Positions 40,997-49,504 are shown, counted from the first letter of the stretch. The stretch: DNA of 64,000 nucleotides from Scandinavium goeteborgense (GCF_003935895.2 NZ_CP054058.1:3949177-4013176); one strand, 5' to 3'. Numbers and translations are program-made. Notes: generated by a model not told the origin, from the letters alone.

Positions 40997-42070
40997 TCAC
41001 GCATTCGGGTTGTTCACCACGAACCGCGTGGCGGCGAAGCGGTTGAGGATCAGGTGCACCAGAAACACCATCGTTAGCGTGAACAGCAGCGACACCGTGA
41101 CCGACACCACGCGATAAAGATCGCTGAACACCAGATCCTGTTCAGGATGGAGGTTCTGCCCAAACATGATCCCGATGGTGGTGATGCTGGCAAAGCCGAC
41201 GCCTGCTCCCACCTTTTCCATTACGTGCAGACGGGCGCTGAACGCCAGCCCGAGGCCAATCAACGGCATCATCAGCAGCATATGGCTGCTGTGATCGTAG
41301 AGGATCAGCTGCACCAGCAGAATATACAAGCAGGCCAGCACTACGCCCACCACGCGCCAGAGCGAGCTCAGCACCGCCCCGCGATAATGCATCGGAAACA
41401 GGATCAGGATCCCCGCCATCAGCGCCGACAGTGAATCACTGAGATCGCAGACCTGGAAAATCACAAAGATAGCCGTCGCCACGGTGCCAGAGAGCAGTGA
41501 CTCATGGCGCACGCGCGCGGCATTCTTTTCAATGCGCGGTGGCGGCTGGCGCGGTTCGACGTCGGGTAGCAGAAAGTGCATCAACGCGCTCAGGCAAACT
41601 GCCATCACGCTGGCTTCCAAATTGGACGACAGCAGCGTGTGCCAGCTGTTGGCGGGGTAGCTCATAAAATTGAGCATCACGCTCTGGCACACTACGCCCA
41701 TCGAGCCAAACAGAAATAGCGGCCCCTGACTCATAAAGCGAAAACGCATCACGTAAAGCCCAAACACCACCAGCGTCATGATGAGGGGCCATTGCGCCAG
41801 ATAGCCGATGATCAGCACCATTTCGACACAGTTCAGCGCCGCACTGAAAATAAACTGCGTCGCCACATGGCGGTTAAAGACCGGCACCAGCGACAGCAAC
41901 ATCACCGGGTAAACCACAAAAAACACGCCGTACTGCACGTTGTAGAACGTGGAAATGCTCAGCGCAATCATCCCCGCGAAGACAATGCGCAGCGTCTGGC
42001 GAAAATCATTGGCGCTGTAAACGATGTTGTCGTGCGGGGTAAAAACCCGCGCCAGGGTGTTAATAGACAT
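40997..42070 (-). CDS. DUF2955/FUSC-type inner-membrane efflux component
   Basis: A 357-residue protein with about ten helices, of the aromatic-acid-exporter-like (FUSC/DUF2955) group. It overlaps the upstream HlyD gene by 11 bases and so forms a two-component pump with it. Such pairs export toxic small molecules; the substrate is unknown. It is last in the marR-hlyD-DUF2955 operon. Confidence 0.82.
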   Translation of the reverse strand: MSINTLARVFTPHDNIVYSANDFRQTLRIVFAGMIALSISTFYNVQYGVFFVVYPVMLLSLVPVFNRHVATQFIFSAALNCVEMVLIIGYLAQWPLIMTLVVFGLYVMRFRFMSQGPLFLFGSMGVVCQSVMLNFMSYPANSWHTLLSSNLEASVMAVCLSALMHFLLPDVEPRQPPPRIEKNAARVRHESLLSGTVATAIFVIFQVCDLSDSLSALMAGILILFPMHYRGAVLSSLWRVVGVVLACLYILLVQLILYDHSSHMLLMMPLIGLGLAFSARLHVMEKVGAGVGFASITTIGIMFGQNLHPEQDLVFSDLYRVVSVTVSLLFTLTMVFLVHLILNRFAATRFVVNNPNA

Positions 42071-43127
42071 AGTGCAGCCAACTTACGAGGTGGATTTGCA
42101 GGCCAGAGAAAAATCGGGCCAGCACACCTTCGCTGTTATAAAGCTGCACCGTGGCCCGCGCGCCGGTTGGCAGCGCTTTATCGATCGGTTCATCGAGCGC
42201 CACGTGAATGCGCATCCGCTGGGCATCGCGCACCCAACGGTTGGACTCTTCCGGCTGCGAAAGCTGTCCACTGACGGCTTCCTGCCCGGCCAAAATCCCG
42301 GCATCGCTGCTGGTCACGTGGGCGCGGAAAACCTTGCCCGGCAGTGCGTCAAAGACCACCGCGGCATCGGTTCCGGGCTGCGTATGGCGCAGACTTTTTT
42401 CGCGGAAGTCCGCCACGATATCGGTCTCGTCGTTCACCACCGCCAGCAGCGCGGTGCCCGCCGAAGCATACAGCCCGGGGCTTAACTGCAAGTTACTGAC
42501 GGTGCCCGCCGCTTCCGCGCGGATTTTCGTCCAGCCCAAATCGAGCTGCGCCTCTTCCAGCGCGTTGCGGTATTTTTGCAGCGTGACGTTACGATCGTCG
42601 TGGCGTTCACCGCGCTGGATCTGCAGATTATGGATGCTTGCGGTGAGTGAACTCACCGACTGTTCGCTGTTTTGCCACGCGGTGCGGACGTTATCGAGGT
42701 CCTGCTGCGACACGTTTTGCATCGTCGCCAGCCGCTGATAACGACTCAGCGTCGCCTGATTATTGCGGGCGGTGATTTGCGCGGTTTTGAGATTGGCCTG
42801 CTGGGCGGCGATTTGCGCATCCAGCTGCTGGTTGGAGAGTTTCGCCTGTTCGAGCGCGATCTGCGCCGCCTGCACCTTGTTGATAAACGGCGTCGGGTCC
42901 AGCTCATACAGAAGATCGCCTTTTTTCACCGGGCTGTTGTTGTGCACGTAGACGTGGGCCACATAGCCGGAAACGCGCGATGACACCGGGGTCACCACGC
43001 GCATGACGGTAGAATCCGGCGTGAGCGGGATCCAGATATCCGCCACGATGAAATAGACAAACATCAGCAGGAAAGAGGCAATACTCACCCTTACCCAGCG
43101 GGCAAATTTTTGTTCGGGGCTCATCAT
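42060..43127 (-). CDS. HlyD/EmrA-family periplasmic adaptor
   Basis: A 355-residue membrane-fusion protein. It has one N-terminal helix (IASFLLMFVYFIVADIWI), then the split lipoyl domain (VSSRVSGYVAHVYVHNNSPVKKGDLLYELDP). A coiled coil at about residues 85-190 is followed by the second lipoyl half (LGWTKIRAEAAGTVSNL) and a beta-barrel. It connects the DUF2955 pump to the outer parts of the envelope. It follows marR by 11 bases. Confidence 0.88.
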   Translation of the reverse strand: MMSPEQKFARWVRVSIASFLLMFVYFIVADIWIPLTPDSTVMRVVTPVSSRVSGYVAHVYVHNNSPVKKGDLLYELDPTPFINKVQAAQIALEQAKLSNQQLDAQIAAQQANLKTAQITARNNQATLSRYQRLATMQNVSQQDLDNVRTAWQNSEQSVSSLTASIHNLQIQRGERHDDRNVTLQKYRNALEEAQLDLGWTKIRAEAAGTVSNLQLSPGLYASAGTALLAVVNDETDIVADFREKSLRHTQPGTDAAVVFDALPGKVFRAHVTSSDAGILAGQEAVSGQLSQPEESNRWVRDAQRMRIHVALDEPIDKALPTGARATVQLYNSEGVLARFFSGLQIHLVSWLHYVY

Positions 43128-43138
43128 TTTTTTAGGTC

Positions 43139-43597
43139 TTATTTAATGTCGTCGCGGATGTTCCGCATATTGCAGGCGAGTTGGTTAAGCGTGTTGCTGA
43201 AGGCGTCCATGACATCGGCAGGAATGTTTTCTGTCACCCGCTGTTGGCAGGTTTCGATCACGTGGGTCAGCCGCTTGAGCACGGCACGGCCTTTCGGCGT
43301 GAGCATTAACAGACGGCAGCGTTTGTCGTACGGCGATATCGTACGCAGCAGATAGCCCTGTTCCTCGAGATGCACCAGCGTGCGCATCAGCGGAGGCAGT
43401 TCAATGCCCTGCACTTCCGCCAGCTCGCTGGTTGAGACGTTATCGCCCAGTTGTTGTAACTGCATCAGCGTGGTCCAGCTGGACTGCGTCAGGCCGGTGT
43501 CGGTTATCGCATTGTCGATAATGGCCCGCCATTGGCGCACCACCATCGCCATGCGCATCCCCATCGGGCGGCAGGCGAACAAAGCATCTTCAGTCAT
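43139..43597 (-). CDS. MarR-family repressor of the efflux operon
   Basis: A 152-residue winged-helix regulator with the MarR core (TGLTQSSWTTLMQLQQLGDNVSTSELAEVQGIELPPLMRTLVHLEEQGYLLRTISPYDKRCRLLMLTPKGRA). It is the first gene of the operon and sits behind an operator-bearing promoter, which predicts autorepression released by the pump substrate. It starts after AAGGAGACC. Confidence 0.88.
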   Translation of the reverse strand: MTEDALFACRPMGMRMAMVVRQWRAIIDNAITDTGLTQSSWTTLMQLQQLGDNVSTSELAEVQGIELPPLMRTLVHLEEQGYLLRTISPYDKRCRLLMLTPKGRAVLKRLTHVIETCQQRVTENIPADVMDAFSNTLNQLACNMRNIRDDIK

Positions 43598-43622
43598 GAG
43601 GTCTCCTTAACAACGCAGGAGC

Positions 43623-43651
43623 AGATTAATACTTACCCTGATAAGTATCAA
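43623..43651 (-). promoter_or_regulatory. Promoter with MarR-type operator
   Basis: -35 TTGATA (43651-43646) and -10 TAATCT (43628-43623), 17 bases apart on the minus strand. The palindrome ATACTTACCCTGATAAGTAT (43629-43648, 7-base arms) runs through the spacer, overlapping the -35. This is ideal for repression by the adjacent MarR protein. Confidence 0.7.
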
Positions 43652-43682
43652 GAAACGTCTTAACGAAAGAGCATGGAATGCG

Positions 43683-43710
43683 AAATAAAAAACCCGGCGC
43701 TCAGGCCGGG
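43683..43710 (-). terminator. Intrinsic terminator of yjiS
   Basis: CCCGGC / GCCGGG stem with a short loop, followed on the minus strand by TTTTTTATTT, just past the yjiS stop. Confidence 0.85.
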
Positions 43711-43718
43711 TGAAGCAA

Positions 43719-43880
43719 TCAATAATCCTCGCGTCGCAGCCCCACGTCCTTCAGCTGCGCGTCGCTGAGTCGATCCAGTGCCCGACGCGTTTTCCAGATA
43801 CGCCAGTGTTGTCGCAGCCAGCGGCCGATCACTATGTAGATTTGAAATGGCGCTTTCGCGCGATTCTCATGAAATTCCAT
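43719..43880 (-). CDS. yjiS: DUF1127 small protein YjiS
   Basis: A 53-residue basic protein (MEFHENRAKAPF ... RLSDAQLKDVGLRREDY) with the DUF1127 signature LxxLSDxxLKDIGLxR, matching E. coli YjiS (54 aa). The ATG at 43878-43880 is preceded by GGAGGTGCAGG. Small DUF1127 proteins are linked in other bacteria to RNA or phosphate regulation; the role of YjiS is unknown. Confidence 0.92.
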   Translation of the reverse strand: MEFHENRAKAPFQIYIVIGRWLRQHWRIWKTRRALDRLSDAQLKDVGLRREDY

Positions 43881-43935
43881 CCTGCACCTCCTCACGCTGT
43901 CAATAACGCTATTTTCGCCGGGAGGTGGGTTAACA

Positions 43936-44036
43936 ATACAGATTCAAATTGTACTTTTATTTAACATACAGATCCGCTAAAACGGTATCTGCACGGCGTT
44001 TTTTACGCCTATCTGTACTGGTTTTGCCATCTGTAT
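43936..44036 (+). promoter_or_regulatory. Repeated ATACAGAT motifs between yjiS and yjiR
   Basis: ATACAGAT occurs at 43936-43943 and 43966-43973. Its complement ATCTGTA[T/C] occurs at 44011-44018 and 44029-44036, with a partial TATCTGCA at 43986-43993. MocR regulators bind repeats in front of their own gene, so these are candidate YjiR sites. Confidence 0.5.
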
Positions 44037-44058
44037 GGCATCAAATGGGGATACAGCA

Positions 44059-45471
44059 ATGACGCGTTACCAGCATCTGGCGAATCTGCTCGCCGAACGG
44101 ATCGAACAGGGGCTGTACCGTCATGGCGAGAAATTACCGTCCGTGCGCGCGCTCAGTCAGGAACACGGCGTCAGTATCAGCACCGTACAGCAAGCCTATC
44201 AGACGCTGGAAACGCTCCAGCTGATCACCCCGCAGCCGCGCTCTGGCTATTTTATCGCACCGCGTAAAGCGCAGCCGCCGGTACCGGCGATGTCGCGTCC
44301 GGTGCAGCGCCCGGTGGATGTGACTCATTGGGATCAGATCCTGACCATGCTGGATGCGCGCCACGATAAATCGATCATCCCGTTTGGCGGCGGATCGCCG
44401 GATATCACCCAGCCGAGTCTGAAGCCGCTCTGGCGCGAGATGACGCGTCTGGTGCAGCATCATGCCACCGATATCTTCAGCTATGACGAACTCGCCGGCC
44501 GCCGTGAACTGCGTGAACAAATCGCCCGCCTGATGCTCGACGGCGAAGCGGTGGTCAGTGCCGACGACATTATCATCACCAGCGGCTGCCACGCGGCGCT
44601 GGCGATTGCCCTGCTGGCGGTGTGCAAACCGGGCGATATCGTCGCCATTGAATCACCGTCGTTTTACGGCACCATGCAATTGCTGCGCGGTTTCGACATT
44701 AAGGCGATCGAGATCCCGACCGATCCCCAAACCGGGATCAGCGTCGAAGCCCTGGAAATGGCGCTGGAACAGTGGCCGATCAAAGGGGTGATCCTGGTGC
44801 CGAACTGCAACAATCCACTCGGGTTTATCATGCCGGATGCGCGTAAACGTGCGGTGCTGGCACTGGCCCAGCGCCACGATATCGTGATTTTCGAAGACGA
44901 TGTTTACGGCGAACTGGCGAACGACTACCCCCGCCCACGCACCATAAAATCCTGGGATATCGATGGCCGCGTGCTGCTGTGCAGCTCCTTCACCAAAACC
45001 ATCGCCCCTGGCCTGCGCGTAGGCTGGATTGTGCCGGGCCGCTATCACGACCGGGTGCTGCACATGAAATACGCCGCCACCGGCACCAACGTGCCGACGA
45101 CACAACTGGCGGTCGCGGCTTTCGTGCGCGAGGGGCATTATCACCGCCACATGCGGCGTGTGCGCCAGATTTATCACAGCAATATGGAAACCTACACCTG
45201 CTGGCTGCGTCAGTATTTTCCATGCGGAATTTGCGTCACCCGGCCCGAAGGCGGCTTTATGCTGTGGGTCGAGCTGCCTGAAATGGTCGACATGGTGTGC
45301 GTCGCGAAACAGCTGTGCGAGCTAAAAATCCAGGTGGCGCCGGGTACGCTGTTTTCCGCTTCCGGCAAGTACCGCAACTGCCTGCGCATCAACTGCGCCC
45401 TGCCAACCACCGAGAAACACCGTGAAGTAATGGAAAAACTCGGGGAAGCCATTCATCTGGCGATGGAATAA
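44059..45471 (+). CDS. yjiR: MocR-family regulator YjiR (GntR HTH plus aminotransferase domain)
   Basis: A 470-residue protein with a GntR winged helix (residues 1-75, YRHGEKLPSVRALSQEHGVSISTVQQAYQTLE) fused to a fold-type I PLP-binding domain. The PLP lysine is in SSFTKTIAPGLRVGW. These act as PLP-sensing transcription factors rather than aminotransferases. ATG 44059 (MTRYQHLANLLAERIEQGLY) matches the E. coli start and length; an ATG at 44035 is also in frame. Confidence 0.92.
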   Translation: MTRYQHLANLLAERIEQGLYRHGEKLPSVRALSQEHGVSISTVQQAYQTLETLQLITPQPRSGYFIAPRKAQPPVPAMSRPVQRPVDVTHWDQILTMLDARHDKSIIPFGGGSPDITQPSLKPLWREMTRLVQHHATDIFSYDELAGRRELREQIARLMLDGEAVVSADDIIITSGCHAALAIALLAVCKPGDIVAIESPSFYGTMQLLRGFDIKAIEIPTDPQTGISVEALEMALEQWPIKGVILVPNCNNPLGFIMPDARKRAVLALAQRHDIVIFEDDVYGELANDYPRPRTIKSWDIDGRVLLCSSFTKTIAPGLRVGWIVPGRYHDRVLHMKYAATGTNVPTTQLAVAAFVREGHYHRHMRRVRQIYHSNMETYTCWLRQYFPCGICVTRPEGGFMLWVELPEMVDMVCVAKQLCELKIQVAPGTLFSASGKYRNCLRINCALPTTEKHREVMEKLGEAIHLAME

Positions 45472-45571
45472 GGGTCGAGTGACCGCCGGGATCACAACCT
45501 GAGCCGTGCAAGGTTTGAGTCGAGGAGTTGTCGCGGCATACTCGGGTAAACAAGGAATGATGGAGACAAAA

Positions 45572-45958
45572 ATGAAGATTGCACACGTGGCACTATGGAC
45601 CCGGGACCTGGACGCGCAGGCCGCATTCTGGCAGCGGTATTTCGACGGTTCGCCGAATGAGAAATACTTCAGTAAAAATCGTCCGGGATTTGCCTCTTAT
45701 TTCATTACCCTGGCAGACGGCCCAACGATTGAGCTGATGACGCTGCCAGAATTGCCTGACGCCCCGGACAACCGCGAGTTTTGCGGCTGGGCGCACATCG
45801 CGCTGAACGTCGGCGATAAACAGGCGGTGGATGCGCTGTCGGCGAAAGCGAAAGAAGAAGGCATTCTGAAAAGCGGCCCGCGTATGACCGGCGACGGTTA
45901 TTACGAAGCGATCATCCTCGACCCGGATGGCAACATGATTGAGATTGTGGCGGGCTGA
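45572..45958 (+). CDS. VOC-family glyoxalase-like protein
   Basis: A 128-residue vicinal-oxygen-chelate protein built of two beta-alpha-beta modules (MKIAHVALWTRDLDAQAAFW and WAHIALNVGDKQAVDAL ... DGYYEAIILDPDGNMIEIV). Potential metal ligands are the histidine near residue 5, His in WAHIA, and Glu in MIEIV. ATG 45572 has GGAG 6 bases upstream. The substrate is unknown; glyoxalase I or a detoxifying lyase are options. Confidence 0.85.
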   Translation: MKIAHVALWTRDLDAQAAFWQRYFDGSPNEKYFSKNRPGFASYFITLADGPTIELMTLPELPDAPDNREFCGWAHIALNVGDKQAVDALSAKAKEEGILKSGPRMTGDGYYEAIILDPDGNMIEIVAG

Positions 45959-46090
45959 CCGATACGTTCCTCGCGACAGCGACTCTCTTCCCGAACGCCC
46001 AAAAGTCTCAAATAAAACCAATGATCCGTTGAGCCTCAAGGGCAGATCGAGTTCCATAGCACCTGATGATTTCTTTTTGACCTGGTGCTT

Positions 46091-46690
46091 ATGATGAACA
46101 ACCGTTTTGCATTATGCAGCGTGCTGGCGTTAATCCTGCTGCTGGCGGGTTGCGACCAGAAAGCCCCCCACACTCCACCACCGACGCGGCAGTACGGTAC
46201 GCCGGTGTTTATCCAAAATCCGGTTATCGGCGCCGATGAACTCTATTCGCTGGTTTCCCCGATTGCGCTGTTTCCTGACAGCCTGCTGGCACAGGTGCTG
46301 GCGGCCAGTACTGCGCCCAATGACGTGGCGGTGAAATCCCTGGCCGCATTCCCGGACGTGCTGGAGCAGATGGTTAACAATCCCCAATGGACGAAATTCC
46401 TTGGCGTGGCCTATACCCGTCAGCCGCAGGACGTGATGAACGCGGTGCAAATTCTGCGTGCCAGAGCGCAGCAGAACGGTGCCCTCAAAACCTCGCCGCA
46501 ACTGCGGGTGCAGTCGACCCCGGCATCGGCGACGGCGAGCGTCGGGAAAGCGGTTCCCGCTCCCGCGCAAACCATCACCATCCAACCGGCGCAGCCTGGC
46601 GTGGTTTACGTGCCGGTGTATCCGCTAACGGTGTATGGCAAGCCGCGCGTGATTTACTACCCAGGCTACGTACCGCCGCCGTCTAAATAG
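46091..46690 (+). CDS. DUF3300-type lipoprotein
   Basis: About 199 residues with a lipoprotein signal (LALILLLAGC, lipobox LAGC) and a Pro-rich linker. The conserved DUF3300 core follows (LYSLVSPIALFPDSLLAQVLAASTAPNDV ... WTKFLGVAYTRQPQDVMNAVQILRARAQQNG). The tail is Pro/Val-rich and repetitive (PAQPGVVYVPVYPLTVYG). Related proteins such as E. coli YacH are longer. An outer- or inner-membrane-anchored periplasmic location is likely. The function is unknown. Start 46091 or 46094. Confidence 0.82.
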   Translation: MMNNRFALCSVLALILLLAGCDQKAPHTPPPTRQYGTPVFIQNPVIGADELYSLVSPIALFPDSLLAQVLAASTAPNDVAVKSLAAFPDVLEQMVNNPQWTKFLGVAYTRQPQDVMNAVQILRARAQQNGALKTSPQLRVQSTPASATASVGKAVPAPAQTITIQPAQPGVVYVPVYPLTVYGKPRVIYYPGYVPPPSK

Positions 46691-47186
46691 CGGGGGGCTT
46701 TTTGCCCGGTGGCGGTGTGATTACCGGGCTTTTGTTGTTTGGTCTGCTACCTAACAATTTTTCAGTTCCTCAAACCTTACTTTTACCCTAAGGCTGGTGT
46801 TAGGTTAAGAGTAGACGAACTGGAGGCGGGGATGATGGCGGCAGAAGCTAATATTGTTATTCATTAACATCACTGTAAAATGTTAATTCTCACCCTCTAA
46901 TCCAATTATCATATTTCTCTTATTAATTCACCCAACTAATATTTAATGTAAAAAAATAACCCGAACAAATAACTCATTTCATACGAACACTGTATCTCCC
47001 GCCTTTTATTAATGATGAATTATAGAACCAAGCCATTTAAAAATATATTCAGTAACAATTGGACAATTGCCATGCCAATCAAAGCCTATACTATTTTTGC
47101 TGCGCTATATCGGAAAGCCTGCTTCAAGTAAAAAAGGAGCAGAGGGATGTGAGTTCTCAGTCATCGAGTTTGGTTAAGGGAATGCC
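46691..47186. other. Intergenic boundary: one REP-like hairpin, then AT-rich DNA
   Basis: A single REP-like hairpin, TTGCCCGGTGGCGG...CCGGGCTTTTG (46702-46733), probably ends the DUF3300 transcript. From about 46840 the composition becomes strongly AT-rich, marking the start of accessory DNA. An ACCTAACA/TGTTAGGT pair (46749-46756 and 46798-46805) is the only other structure seen. No tRNA or integrase gene is present. Confidence 0.6.
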
Positions 47187-47870
47187 ATGGCAGATATTGA
47201 AGGTATAGCAAGAAGAATTTACGACATCGTTATTTCTCCTGATACAGTTACAGGACTTATCAATGGAGGTTTATCCGTTCCTTTAGATTATGGGTATCTG
47301 ATTTACGGAATCTTTGATACGGATACAAGGTATGAGCGTGAAACAGAAAAAATACGCATGATGAATGCCATAAGACACGATATATTTAATTATGAAAGTA
47401 TCGTCAATGCAGTCAAAATGATCCTCCAGTTATTTAATACCTATATGGATGAATCTGAGCAAGATAAAATATACAGTTCTGTTACTACATCAATCGTGGG
47501 TAGGTTATCCACGAATATAATTGCCGCCAATATCGCTAAAGTAGTTATAGAGAAAACCTCATTTACTTATGTCGTTTTTAAAGGAAAAGGTAATCCTATC
47601 GCTTTTTTAAGTACTGTCCTTCTGTTTGGTGGAATGGCAGAACGCTCCATCCGGACATCCGACAGCCTCGGTGCAGAAACCCCAGAGATATACGAATTAT
47701 TAAGACCACGCGACTACGACCTACTTTACTTTCTTTTTGCAGATGCAATACAACCTTTTGTCGATGCTATCCACGCAGGCCATACGGAGGGTAAACCCGT
47801 GTTTAATAAAATAATGAAAAGAGTAGAGGAACATTTAAACATGAATAATACGATGGGAATATATGATTAA
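47187..47870 (+). CDS. Unknown 227-aa protein, candidate T6SS cargo upstream of hcp
   Basis: I do not recognise a named family. The protein has two mildly hydrophobic stretches (TSIVGRLSTNIIAANIAKVVIE and NPIAFLSTVLLFGGMAE) in an otherwise soluble, charged protein without a signal peptide. It is AT-rich and starts a three-gene unit with a 115-aa membrane protein (8-base overlap) and an Hcp gene. Size and context resemble the Serratia pore-forming effector Ssp6 with its membrane immunity partner Sip6, but that is a resemblance of architecture, not shown homology. Confidence 0.6.
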   Translation: MADIEGIARRIYDIVISPDTVTGLINGGLSVPLDYGYLIYGIFDTDTRYERETEKIRMMNAIRHDIFNYESIVNAVKMILQLFNTYMDESEQDKIYSSVTTSIVGRLSTNIIAANIAKVVIEKTSFTYVVFKGKGNPIAFLSTVLLFGGMAERSIRTSDSLGAETPEIYELLRPRDYDLLYFLFADAIQPFVDAIHAGHTEGKPVFNKIMKRVEEHLNMNNTMGIYD

Positions 47871-48210
47871 ACTCATTTCTCCGATAACATCTACAATAAT
47901 TTGCACCTATGTTATTGCCATATCCTTAATTTGTCTAAATGAATTCGACACATGGCAGGATAAAATAATAGCGGTGACTATCACCATAGGAAGCACCTAC
48001 ATCATTGTGCTTGTATTGAATAAATTTTTACCCACCAAGTTAAATTTATTAGTGGGTATTTTCAATTTATTATCAGGCCCACTATTAATTATAGGTATTT
48101 TTTCTTGTTTAGCGTGGCTTGATCCATGGCCATTCAAGATTATTGGAATGACCTTATGGATACTCGTAATGTTTAATTTACCCTCCTTTATAAATAGAGA
48201 TAAGGAATAA
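47863..48210 (+). CDS. Small four-helix membrane protein, candidate immunity protein
   Basis: 115 residues with about four membrane segments (STIICTYVIAISLICL, IIAVTITIGSTYIIVLVL, LVGIFNLLSGPLLIIGIFSCLAW and IIGMTLWILVMFNL). It overlaps the 227-aa gene by 8 bases and precedes hcp by 2 bases. A polytopic inner-membrane protein next to a candidate membrane-active effector is the classical arrangement for immunity to pore-forming toxins; this is inference. No family recognised. Confidence 0.6.
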   Translation: MIKLISPITSTIICTYVIAISLICLNEFDTWQDKIIAVTITIGSTYIIVLVLNKFLPTKLNLLVGIFNLLSGPLLIIGIFSCLAWLDPWPFKIIGMTLWILVMFNLPSFINRDKE

Positions 48211-48212
48211 TC

Positions 48213-48692
48213 ATGTCAAATCCAGCATATCTTTGGTTAACCGATGCAAATGGCTCCCCTATAATCGGTAATTCTTTAGTGACAGGACGTATTGGTGCTA
48301 TTGAATTAAAAGCGGTAACGCACCACATGTCCATCCCTGTTGATGGGAATACAGGCAGATTGACAGGGACCCGTGTACATACCCCCATTACTATTCAAAA
48401 GGACTTCGATAAAACAACCACGATTTTGTACAAGGCTTTAAGTGAAAGCCAAACTTTGAAATCAGCAACAATTAAGATGTATCAAATTCTTGAAGCCGGC
48501 ATTGAAAGTGAATATTTCAATATAATTTTAGAAAACGTAAAAGTGACAGGCATTACTCCAAATTTATTCCCTGATTCTGGCACTGGAACTCACAGTGAAA
48601 TTATTCAGTTAAGATATGAATCCATCACCTGGAAGCATTGCGACGGGAATATTATTTATAAGGACTCATGGAATCATAGAGCAACAGCATGA
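48213..48692 (+). CDS. hcp: Hcp-family type VI secretion tube protein (orphan, copy A)
   Basis: A 159-residue Hcp1-family protein that forms hexameric rings of the secreted tube. Family features are YLWLTDANGSPIIG, the ELKAVTHHMSIPVD strand, GTRVHTPITIQKDFDKTTTILYKAL, and the C-terminal YESITWKHCDGNIIYKDSWN. No other T6SS structural gene is nearby. Orphan Hcp genes often carry their own cargo next to them. It is the last gene of a three-gene cassette. Confidence 0.88.
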   Translation: MSNPAYLWLTDANGSPIIGNSLVTGRIGAIELKAVTHHMSIPVDGNTGRLTGTRVHTPITIQKDFDKTTTILYKALSESQTLKSATIKMYQILEAGIESEYFNIILENVKVTGITPNLFPDSGTGTHSEIIQLRYESITWKHCDGNIIYKDSWNHRATA

Positions 48693-48777
48693 TGCCTTAT
48701 GGTGTCTTTTATTCAACCACCAAGCCTTCCTGAATAACTATAAAACACCCTGTATGCAGCACTTAATAAATAAAAAA

Positions 48778-48802
48778 TAAAGCCGCTCGCGATGAGTGGC
48801 TT
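48778..48802 (+). terminator. Hairpin after hcp copy A
   Basis: AAAGCC-G-CTC / GAG-T-GGCTTT stem around GCGAT, with an upstream A run; no clear T run follows. Confidence 0.5.
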
Positions 48803-48810
48803 TCGCAACA

Positions 48811-49099
48811 TACAACCGATTATTTGATCTATCGTTTGCGGTGTTTTCCATTGCAGCGATCGCTAAATGGCCAAATCTTTTGATAAGAATGGACGCGCCA
48901 GCCGTGCGCTCTTTGCCATGCTGTATCAGACGGATAAAACTTGAGGGCGAAAGAGCAACTCGACGGTCTTCACCACATCGTATTCATCTGCAAAAAAGGA
49001 TGGGTCGGGAACCGGGAGACAGGCATTGACCTGGTGCAGGGATATTTGACGGGCAAGCCTGCACCGCTTGAGAGGCTGGGGCGAAGTGAAGCGCACTAT
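48811..49099 (+). pseudogene. Degenerate coding remnant between hcp and fosA
   Basis: Two out-of-phase plus-strand pieces look like decayed coding sequence. One is ATG 48869 to the TGA at 48942-48944 (MAKSFDKNGRASRALFAML...). The other runs from about 48941 in another frame and contains GIDLVQGYLTGKPAPLERL, which faintly recalls the end of an EAL domain. No full gene is reconstructable and homology is not established. The GC content is higher than in the hcp cassette. Confidence 0.25.
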
Positions 49100-49504
49100 T
49101 TAGTCAAAAAATACCATCCCGGAATAAGGTTTTTCACGACAGGCCGCCAGGCGCTGGGCTAAATCACCGACGTGGATTTCCAGTTGATGACCGTCCGGGT
49201 CAAGAAAGTAGAACGACTCCCCTTCGCTTTTGTTGTTTTTCCACACCGCTGCGCCCTGCGCTTTAAGACGTGCCACTAACCCCGCAAATTCAGACGCGAC
49301 AATGCTAAAGGCATAGTGGGTGTAATCACGCTTTTCCGTTACCGCCGCGTCAACCGACAGGCAAAGCCATAGATCACCGCAGCTAAAATACGCGCCGTTA
49401 TCCCAGCGGGCATGCAGCCGTAGCCCCAACTGCTGCTGATAAAAATCAACACTGCGGGCAAGGTCGGTGACGGCAAGGGTCAGGTGGTTCAGGCCAGTGA
49501 GCAT
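49100..49504 (-). CDS. fosA: FosA-family fosfomycin glutathione transferase
   Basis: A 134-residue Mn/K-dependent thiol transferase of the VOC superfamily that opens the epoxide of fosfomycin with glutathione. Metal ligands at the expected places are His7 (LNHLTL), His63 (YTHYAF) and Glu109 (QLEIHV). The K+/substrate loop [18 protein letters not shown] is intact, as is the C-terminal [10 protein letters not shown]. Chromosomal fosA is usual in Enterobacter, Klebsiella and Leclercia relatives. The frame is open to 49555; ATG 49504 ([10 protein letters not shown]) is the family start. Confidence 0.93.
   Translation of the reverse strand: MLTGLNHLTLAVTDLARSVDFYQQQLGLRLHARWDNGAYFSCGDLWLCLSVDAAVTEKRDYTHYAFSIVASEFAGLVARLKAQGAAVWKNNKSEGESFYFLDPDGHQLEIHVGDLAQRLAACREKPYSGMVFFD

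Noticed and set aside
46749-46805. ACCTAACA/TGTTAGGT pair near the accessory boundary as an attachment site or inverted repeat of a mobile element.
   Set aside because: Short, widely spaced arms, with no integrase, transposase or matching copy at another boundary.
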